A DNA stretch of 13,806 bases from CAIZGX01 sp044354975 (GTDB lineage Bacteria; Bacteroidota; Bacteroidia; Flavobacteriales_D; Sanyastnellaceae). Of this stretch, positions 6,807 through 13,400 are shown piece after piece. The notes under the pieces are model-generated. The model saw only the letters and a program-made list of their open reading frames with translations. It ran no database searches and was not told where the DNA came from. Position numbers and translations under genes: made by a program. The DNA lies in NCBI GenBank assembly GCA_044354975.1, contig JBIKZA010000063.1:1-13806 (forward strand). Reading direction: 5' to 3'. Every line of letters begins with the position of its first letter. Position 1 is the first letter of the stretch.

Positions 6807-8744
6807 ATGTCGACATTCACTCCAGGCCCTCTACTCGCTCAATTCGATAATCCAATTGCCCTTCGCAATGGCTTAAAAGACGAGCAACTCAAACAATTGT
6901 GTACAGAACTTCGTCAGTATATTGTTGACATTGTTTCTGAAAAAGGCGGGCACTTCGGAGCTAGCTTAGGCGTGGTTGAATTGTCCGTTGCCCTTCATTA
7001 TGTGTTCGAAACACCCTATGATCAATTGGTTTGGGATGTTGGTCACCAGGCTTACGGACATAAAATCTTAACGGGAAGAAGAGACAACTTCCACACAAAT
7101 AGAATATACAAAGGTCTTTCTGGATTCCCGAAAAGAAGCGAAAGCGAATACGATACATTCGGAGTTGGACACAGCTCCACTTCAATTTCTGCAGCCATTG
7201 GAATGGCGGTTGCTAGCAAGGTGAAAGAAGAAAAAAACCGTCAGGTAATTGCCGTTATTGGCGATGGAGCCATGACTGCAGGTCTAGCCTTCGAAGGCTT
7301 GAATCATGGTTCTACAGCGGATTGTAACGTGCTTGTTGTATTGAACGACAATTGCATGAGCATTGACCCGAACGTGGGTGCATTGAAAGAATATTTAACA
7401 GACATTACCACTTCGCACACATACAATAAGGTGAAAGACGATGTGTGGCAGTTGTTGGGAAAGGTTTCGAAATTCGGACCTAACGCGCAACACATTGCAC
7501 ACAAGATTTCTGAAGCACTTAAAGGCACGTTAATTAAGGAAAGTAATTATTTCGAATCGTTGAAGTGGAGATACTTCGGTCCAATTGACGGACACGATGT
7601 GGATTATATGGTGAAGGTGATGCGCGATTTGAAAGACATTCCTGGCCCGAAAATTTTGCACTGCGTTACAAAGAAAGGAAAAGGCTACGCTCCAGCAGAG
7701 GCAGGCTCTCCAACGAAGTGGCATGCGCCTGGACTCTTCAACAAAGAAACTGGAGAAATTGTAAAAGTTGTTCCGAAGAGTCCGCAACCTCCGTTGTACC
7801 AGGATGTATTCGGACATACCATTATTGAATTAGCAGAGAAGAACGAAAAGATTGTTGGTGTTACTCCAGCAATGCCGAGTGGTTGCTCGTTGAAGTTAAT
7901 GATGGAGGCTATGCCGAAGCGTGCCTTCGACGTGGGAATTGCAGAGCAGCACGCTGTGACTTTTTCTGCGGGAATGGCTACACAAGGACTGGTTCCTTTC
8001 TGTAATATTTATTCGAGCTTTATGCAACGCGCCTATGACCAAGTCATTCACGACGTTGCTATTCAAAAATTAAATGTAGTTTTCTGTTTAGATAGAGGTG
8101 GACTGGTAGGTGCCGACGGCCCTACACACCACGGTGCATATGACTTAGCTTACATGCGTTGCATTCCGCATATGGTTGTTTCAAGCCCAATGAACGAAAG
8201 TGAATTGCGCGATTTGATGTTCACCGGACAACTTCCAGATCAAGGTCCTTTCAGCATTCGTTATCCGAGAGGTAACGGTGTTATGACCGACTGGAAAACA
8301 GCTATGAAAGAAATTAAAGTTGGAACCGGAAGGAAGATAAAGTCTGGTGATGATGTTGCTATTTTAACGATAGGTCCAATTGGAAATTACGCTGTGAAGG
8401 CATGCGAAGCATTAGCAGAGCAAGGCATTTCAGCAGCACATTACGATATGCGTTTCGCGAAACCTATTGATGAATTAATGCTTCATGAAGTGTTCGGGAA
8501 ATTCAAGCATGTAATCACTGTTGAAGACGGATGTGTTCAAGGTGGAATGGGAAGTGCTGTGATTGAATTCATGGCCGATAACGGTTACACTGCCCAAGTG
8601 AAGCGTTTGGGAATTCCTGATCAATACATAGAACACGGAACACAGGATCAACTCTACGCAGAATGCGGTTACGATGTAGCTGGAATGATTCGCACTGCAG
8701 TTGAATTGGTTGGAAAGGAAGCAGTACAATCTTTAGGAGCGTGA
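6807..8744 (+). CDS. dxs: 1-deoxy-D-xylulose-5-phosphate synthase
   Basis: This TPP-dependent enzyme condenses pyruvate and glyceraldehyde 3-phosphate to 1-deoxy-D-xylulose 5-phosphate, the entry step of the MEP isoprenoid pathway and a precursor for thiamine and pyridoxal synthesis. The 645-residue length is normal. The N-terminal TPP domain carries GGHFGASLG (H49), WDVGHQAYGHKILTGR and the GDGAMTAG diphosphate-binding motif (152-159) completed by LNDN (179-182). The pyrimidine-binding domain contains GIAEQHAVTFSAGMA, with catalytic Glu at 380. The transketolase C-terminal domain contains GPIGNYAV and VEDGCVQGGMGSAV. The start is supported by the promoter box just upstream. The stop overlaps the start of the downstream hydrolase by 4 bp, so the two are probably translationally coupled. 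Confidence 0.97.
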   Translation: MSTFTPGPLLAQFDNPIALRNGLKDEQLKQLCTELRQYIVDIVSEKGGHFGASLGVVELSVALHYVFETPYDQLVWDVGHQAYGHKILTGRRDNFHTNRIYKGLSGFPKRSESEYDTFGVGHSSTSISAAIGMAVASKVKEEKNRQVIAVIGDGAMTAGLAFEGLNHGSTADCNVLVVLNDNCMSIDPNVGALKEYLTDITTSHTYNKVKDDVWQLLGKVSKFGPNAQHIAHKISEALKGTLIKESNYFESLKWRYFGPIDGHDVDYMVKVMRDLKDIPGPKILHCVTKKGKGYAPAEAGSPTKWHAPGLFNKETGEIVKVVPKSPQPPLYQDVFGHTIIELAEKNEKIVGVTPAMPSGCSLKLMMEAMPKRAFDVGIAEQHAVTFSAGMATQGLVPFCNIYSSFMQRAYDQVIHDVAIQKLNVVFCLDRGGLVGADGPTHHGAYDLAYMRCIPHMVVSSPMNESELRDLMFTGQLPDQGPFSIRYPRGNGVMTDWKTAMKEIKVGTGRKIKSGDDVAILTIGPIGNYAVKACEALAEQGISAAHYDMRFAKPIDELMLHEVFGKFKHVITVEDGCVQGGMGSAVIEFMADNGYTAQVKRLGIPDQYIEHGTQDQLYAECGYDVAGMIRTAVELVGKEAVQSLGA

Positions 8745-9550
8745 TAAATTCTTCCAACGAACAAATTCTTCATTACTCTATTTTCAATCACGACAGCTCG
8801 AATGAATGGGTAACCTTCATTCACGGAGCCGGCGGTAGCAGTGCCATCTGGTTCAAACAGATTCGCGCATTTCAAAAACACTTCAACGTTTTACTCATCG
8901 ATCTACGCGGTCACGGACAATCGAAAAATGTTCGTCCGCTTAAAAAAGAAAAATACAACTTCGAAGAAATCGGAAACGAAGTCATTGAAGTGCTTGAACA
9001 TTTGAAAATCAAATGCACCCACTTCGTTGGAATTTCCATGGGAACCATTGTCATTCGTGACATTAGCGAACGGGCTACTACTCTAGTAAAATCTATGATT
9101 TTAGCGGGAGCAACCATGAAGCTCAATCTTCGCGGACAATTTCTCATGCGATTTGGGCAAACCTTCAAGTCGCTCATTCCCTATCTCATTCTTTACAGAC
9201 TTTTCGCGTTCATTATCATGCCGAAAAAAAGCAATTCTGAAGCGCGAAACTTATTCATTCAAGAAGCGAAAAAACTCGAGCAAACCGAATTCAAAAAGTG
9301 GTTCGGATTAGTTACTCAAGTGAATCCGCTCCTTTCTTCCTTCCGAAAAAAAGAAACCACCTCAAAGACGCTCTACGTCATGGGCGCAGAAGACCATATG
9401 TTTCTTCCTTCCATAAAAAAACTCGCTTTGCGATTCTCTTCCTCTGAACTCATCGTTGTTCCCAATAGCGGACACGTGGTGAATATTGAGAAGCCGGTGG
9501 AGTTTAATGAGATATGTATTTCGTTTTTGAGTAAAACGATTCAAAAATAG
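8741..9550 (+). CDS. Alpha/beta hydrolase fold protein
   Basis: This is a 269-residue cytoplasmic serine-hydrolase-type protein. HGAGGS (28-33) supplies the oxyanion region, IDLRGHGQS (53-61) is the typical strand-4 turn, GISMG carries the nucleophile Ser99, GAEDHMF the acidic residue Asp218, and NSGHVV the His245, so the triad is complete. A helical cap (about 125-200) is rich in Lys and Phe. Substrate is unknown; esterase, lipase or C-C hydrolase activity are all possible. The start is taken as GTG 8741, overlapping the dxs stop as GTGA, because the next in-frame candidates would cut into the first strand. It has no promoter box of its own, so it probably depends on dxs transcription and translation. 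Repeat module 3 begins directly after its stop codon. Confidence 0.85.
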   Translation: MINSSNEQILHYSIFNHDSSNEWVTFIHGAGGSSAIWFKQIRAFQKHFNVLLIDLRGHGQSKNVRPLKKEKYNFEEIGNEVIEVLEHLKIKCTHFVGISMGTIVIRDISERATTLVKSMILAGATMKLNLRGQFLMRFGQTFKSLIPYLILYRLFAFIIMPKKSNSEARNLFIQEAKKLEQTEFKKWFGLVTQVNPLLSSFRKKETTSKTLYVMGAEDHMFLPSIKKLALRFSSSELIVVPNSGHVVNIEKPVEFNEICISFLSKTIQK

Positions 9551-9760
9551 ATACTTCGTAAGATGTGGCGCAAGATTCTCTGAAAGATACTCCGTAAGAT
9601 TCTACGAAAGAAGCTTCGCTAATAGCCGCTTGCCGGAGGCATCTTGCTTGCATCTTTCGTAGAATCTTGTGAAACATCTTGCTTGCATCTTGCTTGCATC
9701 TTGAACATCATCTTACAAAGTATCTTGCTCGCATCTTGCCATAGGTATCTTGTGCAACAT
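9551..9760. repeat. Repeat module 3 (imperfect palindrome between hydrolase and TonB receptor)
   Basis: The module starts at the base after the hydrolase stop. The left arm holds ATACTTCGTAAGATG and related words. A perfect 16-bp inverted repeat pairs AAGATTCTACGAAAGA (9596-9611) with TCTTTCGTAGAATCTT (9653-9668). The loop contains GAAGCTTC and the core hairpin TGCC-GGA-GGCA (about 9631-9641). The right arm has direct copies of the 11-mer CATCTTGCTTG (9675-9685, 9686-9696, then a partial copy). These are the exact reverse complement of the 11-bp word in the module 1 array. The hairpin could also act as a transcript end for dxs-hydrolase, but it lacks a T-tract. Confidence 0.87.
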
Positions 9761-9765
9761 CTTTG

Positions 9766-9773
9766 TATCTTTG
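9766..9773 (+). promoter_or_regulatory. Predicted TonB-receptor promoter, -7 box TATCTTTG
   Basis: Exact TAnnTTTG match ending 4 nt before ATG 9778, so the mRNA is predicted to be leaderless. The box reads as a continuation of the ATCTT words of repeat module 3. TTG triplets occur at 9736 and 9750, but neither has the standard spacing. Confidence 0.55.
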
Positions 9774-9777
9774 AAAA

Positions 9778-12090
9778 ATGCGCTTCCGCCTTATCCTTCT
9801 CTTAACAATTATTGCCACTTCGCTTTCTGCGCAGACATTGAAAGTTCGCATATTCGACGAGACCTCTCGCGAGCCCTTGCCGGGTGCAGTGGTATTCTCG
9901 AAGGGTGTTACTATTGGTGTTAGCGATTTGTCTGGAACTTCCAGATTAAATAAAGTCGATATCCTTGATTCAATCACGATTAAGCACATTGGACATGCCG
10001 ATACTACGCTGGCGGCGACGAATGCCATGTACGAAGCAGGGGTGAGCATCTTCATGAAAGCACAGAGCTCTTCAACTGGAACGGTTGTTATAGGTTCCTC
10101 GCGGTACTTGCAAGCGCTCGAATTGCAAACCCTGAGCATCGATGTCATTAAATCTACCGAACTCATTCAGCGTATTACTCCGGATTTAGCGAAGGCCGTG
10201 GAGCGTTTGCCAGGATTGACCATTATAGACGGACAAGCGAGTATTCGCGGAGGAAGTGGCTATGCCTTTGGAGCAGGAACACGCGTGTTGCTTATTGTAG
10301 ACAACCAGCCTTTGATTACCGCAGATCGAAACGACATTAAATGGAACTATGTTCCACTCGAATTGGCCGAACAAATTGAAGTCGTGAAAGGCGCTTCTTC
10401 TGTGCAATACGGAAGTGCCGCGTTGAACGGAGTAATACATGTCCGCACTGCTTATCCCGGAAAAGAACCTGAAACATTTGTTTCAACATTTGGAACAACA
10501 TACGGTAAACCACGCGATGCATCTATGGCTTGGTGGACCGGCGACCGTATACCTTATCAAAGTGGATTGCAATTCCGTCACAAAGAACGTTTGAAGAACG
10601 GAATTGATTTGGTTGTAGGTGGAAATGTATTGCGCAGTGTGGGCTGGTTGAACGGCGAATACGAAGACCGCGAACGTATCTCCTTCCGCACACGAAAAAT
10701 TTGGAAGAACGGAAGAAGAAGCGCGGGTATAGATGGAAATGTCATGCATCAAAAACAAGGATTCTTTTTTATGTGGAAAGGAACCGGTGCCGACTCTTAT
10801 TTACCCTACAGCGAAACCACTTTGCTTAAGTTGAACGACCTGTGGGCAAACATAGATCCGTGGTTCACGGCCTTCGATAAAAAAGCAAACAAACACACGC
10901 TTCGCGGTAGATATTATTACACCCTTCAAGTAGGCGGAAAAGATTGGTATCCCGCAACAAACCTTATAAGCGCCGATTACCAATTTCAACACAATACCCA
11001 ATCGAAAGGAACCTTGGTTGCTGGATTGAGTGCTTCGCAATTCTTCTTCGACGATGGAAGTTTTGGAGGAAGACACGACGGGAATTTTGCGGGCACGTAT
11101 GTGCAGTTTGATCAACCTTGGAAGAAATTTCAATTCAGCGCAGGAGCACGCATGGAGTTGTTCCGATTGGACGCTATGGTTGTGCGCTCTATGCCCGTTG
11201 GAAGAGCGGGAATTAATTACGAAGCAGGAAAGAACACTTTTCTTCGCGCTTCGTTCGGACAAGGATTTCGTTTCCCTTCTCCGGCCGAGCGTTTCGTTAA
11301 CACCAACCTAGACATTATTCGCGTTTATCCGAATCCTAATCTCCTTCCAGAACAAGGATGGGGTGCGGAAATTGGCGTGAAGCAAAAAATAAAAATTGGA
11401 GAATGGAACGCGTCGGCTGACGCAGCTTTATTTCTGACGCGATACAAAAACTTACTTGAGTTTTCTTTCGATCAATGGGGCACCATGACCGATCCGCTTT
11501 TAGGATTTGGATTCAAGAGCATTAACATCACCGAAGCACAAATTGGAGGTATTGAACTTTCACTCAACGGCGATAGCTACATTGGAGATTGGAAGGTCAA
11601 TCTCGGCGGAGGTTACACCTATATCTCTCCGGTTGACTTGGACATTGCACCTGAATTGAAATCGCTTATGCCCTATACGAAATACGCCATTCAATCTTTT
11701 GCTGCCGACGAACGCGGGCCAGAAACGCCTATCTTGAAATACCGTTACCGCCACATGGGCAAGTTCAACATAGACGCAGAATCGCCCGAAGGATTCACCA
11801 TTGGTGCGGGAGTGCGGGCCTACAGCTATATGGAGAAAGTTGACTCTGTGTTCGTTGTGTTCGTGCCCGGATTGGCTCAGTTCAGAAAAGAAAATGGCGG
11901 GCCTTCAACCATCATAGACATCCGCGGAGGATACATGAAAAACGGACATCGCTTTACCCTTCAAATTACCAACGTAGCGAATTCATTTGTCACCATTCGT
12001 CCTGCGAAGCCCGAGGCGCCGAGAGGGTTTATGGTTCAGTATGCCTTAACGCTCGCTAGAAAAAAATCTAGATCAGAGATTCGAACCTGA
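9778..12090 (+). CDS. TonB-dependent outer-membrane receptor
   Basis: This is a 770-residue outer-membrane receptor that would import a ligand using energy from TonB-ExbBD. The signal peptide is 1-18 (SLSA|QTL). A carboxypeptidase-regulatory-like beta domain follows (about 20-95; VRIFDETSREPLPGAVVFSKG), then the plug domain (about 118-222; LAKAVERLPGLTIIDGQASIRGGSGY, VLLIVDNQPL, IEVVKGASSVQYGSAALNGVIHVRT). The rest, to about 760, is a 22-strand-type barrel rich in alternating aromatic residues. There is no SusD partner or riboswitch nearby, so this is not a SusC-type glycan importer and the ligand cannot be named; siderophore, vitamin or metal are possible. The last barrel strand (GFMVQYALTLAR) is followed by a polar tail KKSRSEIRT instead of ending on an aromatic residue. 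The tail is encoded just after an A7 run at 12060-12066. Confidence 0.92.
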   Translation: MRFRLILLLTIIATSLSAQTLKVRIFDETSREPLPGAVVFSKGVTIGVSDLSGTSRLNKVDILDSITIKHIGHADTTLAATNAMYEAGVSIFMKAQSSSTGTVVIGSSRYLQALELQTLSIDVIKSTELIQRITPDLAKAVERLPGLTIIDGQASIRGGSGYAFGAGTRVLLIVDNQPLITADRNDIKWNYVPLELAEQIEVVKGASSVQYGSAALNGVIHVRTAYPGKEPETFVSTFGTTYGKPRDASMAWWTGDRIPYQSGLQFRHKERLKNGIDLVVGGNVLRSVGWLNGEYEDRERISFRTRKIWKNGRRSAGIDGNVMHQKQGFFFMWKGTGADSYLPYSETTLLKLNDLWANIDPWFTAFDKKANKHTLRGRYYYTLQVGGKDWYPATNLISADYQFQHNTQSKGTLVAGLSASQFFFDDGSFGGRHDGNFAGTYVQFDQPWKKFQFSAGARMELFRLDAMVVRSMPVGRAGINYEAGKNTFLRASFGQGFRFPSPAERFVNTNLDIIRVYPNPNLLPEQGWGAEIGVKQKIKIGEWNASADAALFLTRYKNLLEFSFDQWGTMTDPLLGFGFKSINITEAQIGGIELSLNGDSYIGDWKVNLGGGYTYISPVDLDIAPELKSLMPYTKYAIQSFAADERGPETPILKYRYRHMGKFNIDAESPEGFTIGAGVRAYSYMEKVDSVFVVFVPGLAQFRKENGGPSTIIDIRGGYMKNGHRFTLQITNVANSFVTIRPAKPEAPRGFMVQYALTLARKKSRSEIRT

Positions 12091-12098
12091 GGGTTCGA
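12081..12098. other. Small hairpin spanning the TonB-receptor stop codon
   Basis: TCGAACC (12081-12087) and GGTTCGA (12092-12098) form a perfect 7-bp stem with loop TGAG that includes the TGA stop codon. TGTTTTAC follows, so weak intrinsic termination is possible. The stem lies at the left border of repeat module 4. Confidence 0.45.
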
Positions 12099-12102
12099 TG
12101 TT

Positions 12103-12197
12103 TTACAAGATACTTCGTAAGATTCTGCGAAAGAAGCTTCGCTAGATAATTGCTTGCCGAAGGCATCTTTTGAAAAATCTTACGAAGTATCTTGTAA
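12103..12197. repeat. Repeat module 4 (22-bp perfect inverted repeat)
   Basis: Arms 12103-12124 and 12176-12197 are perfect reverse complements over 22 bp. Pairing continues inward with a few mismatches to about 12138/12162. The loop region holds GAAGCTTC (12134-12141) and the core hairpin TGCC-GAA-GGCA (12155-12165). The layout is the same as module 3. Together with the 12-bp array that follows, it fills the gap between the TonB receptor and tdk. Confidence 0.88.
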
Positions 12198-12214
12198 TAC
12201 ATCTTTTGAAAAAT

Positions 12215-12298
12215 CTTACGAAGTATCTTACGAAGTATCTTACGAAGTATCTTACGAAGTATCTTACGAAGTATCTTACGAAGTATCTTACGAAGTAT
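12215..12298. repeat. 12-bp tandem repeat, 7 identical units
   Basis: Seven exact copies of CTTACGAAGTAT run from 12215 to 12298, followed by a diverged partial copy. The unit is the ATCTT-side word of the module family, expanded in tandem. The run lies about 15 bp before the tdk -7 box. Because 12 is a multiple of 3, the array stays open in one frame and reads as SYEV repeats. That artificially extends the tdk reading frame upstream, but the peptide matches nothing in thymidine kinase. Confidence 0.95.
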
Positions 12299-12313
12299 CT
12301 TTCTCAGAATCCT

Positions 12314-12321
12314 TATCTTTG
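12314..12321 (+). promoter_or_regulatory. Predicted tdk promoter, -7 box TATCTTTG
   Basis: Exact TAnnTTTG match ending 6 nt before ATG 12328. This supports 12328 as the real start and predicts a leaderless or near-leaderless mRNA. The region where a -33 element should lie is the end of the 12-bp tandem array, and no TTG is present there. Confidence 0.6.
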
Positions 12322-12327
12322 ACTCCC

Positions 12328-12903
12328 ATGTTTTTAGAAAACACCGTAAATAGAGGAAGAAGCGCCGGCTGGATTGAAGTCGTTTGCGGGTCTATGTTTT
12401 CTGGAAAAACAGAGGAGCTGATTCGTCGTTTGAGACGCGCGGAATTCGCGAAAATGAACGTAGAAATCTTCAAACCGAAATTAGATGTTCGCTACAGCGA
12501 AGAGGAAGTGGTGAGTCATGTAGGAACAACAATTCGCTCTACCCCTGTTGAACATTCTTCTCAAATTTTATTGCTTGCCTCGACTGCAGAAGTGATCGGA
12601 ATAGATGAAGCGCAGTTCTTTGATGATGGATTACCGGAGGTGTGCAATCAATTGGCCAATATGGGTGTTCGTGTTATTGTTGCTGGATTAGATATGGATT
12701 ACACGGGGAAGCCATTCGGACCTATGCCGCATTTGTTAGCCATAGCAGAATACGTCACGAAGGTTCACGCTATCTGCGTTGAAACAGGGCAATTGGCGCA
12801 CTACTCGCACAGAATAATTGAAGGAGACAAACAAGTTCAACTCGGTGAAAAGGAATCGTATGTTCCGCTTTCTAGAGCGGCGTTTGTGAAAAAGCAGAAA
12901 TAA
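12328..12903 (+). CDS. tdk: Thymidine kinase (type II)
   Basis: This kinase phosphorylates thymidine to dTMP with ATP in the pyrimidine salvage pathway. The 191-residue protein has the P-loop GSMFSGKT (21-28), IFKPKLDVRYSEE, the Walker B/catalytic segment GIDEAQFF (catalytic Glu94) and the GLDMDYTGKPFGPMP lasso region. The open frame extends upstream to 12154, but that part is only translated repeat. ATG 12328 fits the family length and the promoter box, so it is the preferred start. Of the four zinc-binding cysteines of typical type II enzymes only C150 remains: the first pair reads C-V-E-T and the second S-R-A-A (182-185). The structural zinc is therefore probably lost. I believe related Flavobacteriales enzymes share this, but could not check. 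A strong terminator follows at once. Confidence 0.95.
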   Translation: MFLENTVNRGRSAGWIEVVCGSMFSGKTEELIRRLRRAEFAKMNVEIFKPKLDVRYSEEEVVSHVGTTIRSTPVEHSSQILLLASTAEVIGIDEAQFFDDGLPEVCNQLANMGVRVIVAGLDMDYTGKPFGPMPHLLAIAEYVTKVHAICVETGQLAHYSHRIIEGDKQVQLGEKESYVPLSRAAFVKKQK

Positions 12904-12904
12904 A

Positions 12905-12928
12905 AAAGGGCCTCCGAAGAGGCCCTTT
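12905..12928. terminator. Bidirectional intrinsic terminator between tdk and the lipoprotein gene
   Basis: A perfect 10-bp stem AAAGGGCCTC / GAGGCCCTTT closes on a CGAA loop on the plus strand. On the minus strand the loop is TTCG closed by C-G, the very stable UUCG tetraloop, and a run of T follows the stem. It therefore terminates the lipoprotein transcript strongly. For tdk the A-tract lies before the stem and a weaker CATTTTA follows. Confidence 0.93.
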
Positions 12929-12947
12929 CATTTTATCTTTTGAAATA

Positions 12948-13382
12948 TTATTTCGCAGAGTAATGTACTTCGTATGTTCCTCCGTTAGAATCTGACTGCT
13001 CTAACCACAACTCATTGTTTGTTAAGCGTAAGATTTTAGAAGAATCCGTTTGACCACTTCCATCGGTAATTTCTAAAGACGTTTTGTCGCTTGAGAAAGC
13101 CCATGTACCGCTAACAGATCCGTTCGTTGGAATTCCGAAGATTACAAAATCGTAAGAGTACGTGTAAGCACCATCCTTTTCGAATGTAAGGTCAACAGTT
13201 CCTCCGTTAGTAAGGCTAGTTGTGATGTTTGTAGAACCTTGAAACGCCTCTGTCACTGTCCATGAACCGGCTAAACGTGACGTCTTTGAGCGAAGAGAAA
13301 ATCCAGGACCGTCTTCGTATTTTCCGCATGAAGCCAACATAACAACTGCAACCGCAGCAAATAAAATTGATAGTTTTTTCAT
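12948..13382 (-). CDS. Lipocalin-like lipoprotein
   Basis: This is a 144-residue predicted lipoprotein. The signal peptide (KK, then a hydrophobic stretch) ends in the lipobox LASC, with lipidated Cys19, and the mature protein begins CGKYEDGPGFSLRSKTSRLAGSW. That N-terminus, the later GTWAF and the final LWLEQ...YEVHYSA strands fit the small Bacteroidota lipocalin-like family, which forms a beta-barrel of unknown ligand. It is probably anchored in the outer membrane. The gene starts 18 nt after the alaS stop on the same strand, so it could be cotranscribed with alaS or use a weak promoter inside the alaS end. It ends at the UUCG terminator. Confidence 0.8.
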   Translation of the reverse strand: MKKLSILFAAVAVVMLASCGKYEDGPGFSLRSKTSRLAGSWTVTEAFQGSTNITTSLTNGGTVDLTFEKDGAYTYSYDFVIFGIPTNGSVSGTWAFSSDKTSLEITDGSGQTDSSKILRLTNNELWLEQSDSNGGTYEVHYSAK

Positions 13383-13400
13383 TTTTCTAGTTTTTAATAT

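Noticed and set aside
9551..9777. Riboswitch (for example cobalamin) upstream of the TonB receptor
   Set aside because: The whole gap is explained by repeat module 3, no known aptamer core is visible, and the promoter box is 4 nt from the start, leaving no room for a leader.
9708..10166. 152-residue minus-strand open frame
   Set aside because: It overlaps the start of the well-supported TonB receptor and repeat module 3, and the translation has no recognisable motif. It is a shadow frame.
10801..11262. 153-residue minus-strand open frame
   Set aside because: It lies entirely inside the TonB receptor barrel in another frame and has no independent support.
12075..12100. tRNA remnant or attachment site (GGTTCGA on both strands)
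   Set aside because: The TTCGA box resembles a T-arm, but the five-base stems do not pair properly and no acceptor, D-arm or anticodon arm is nearby.
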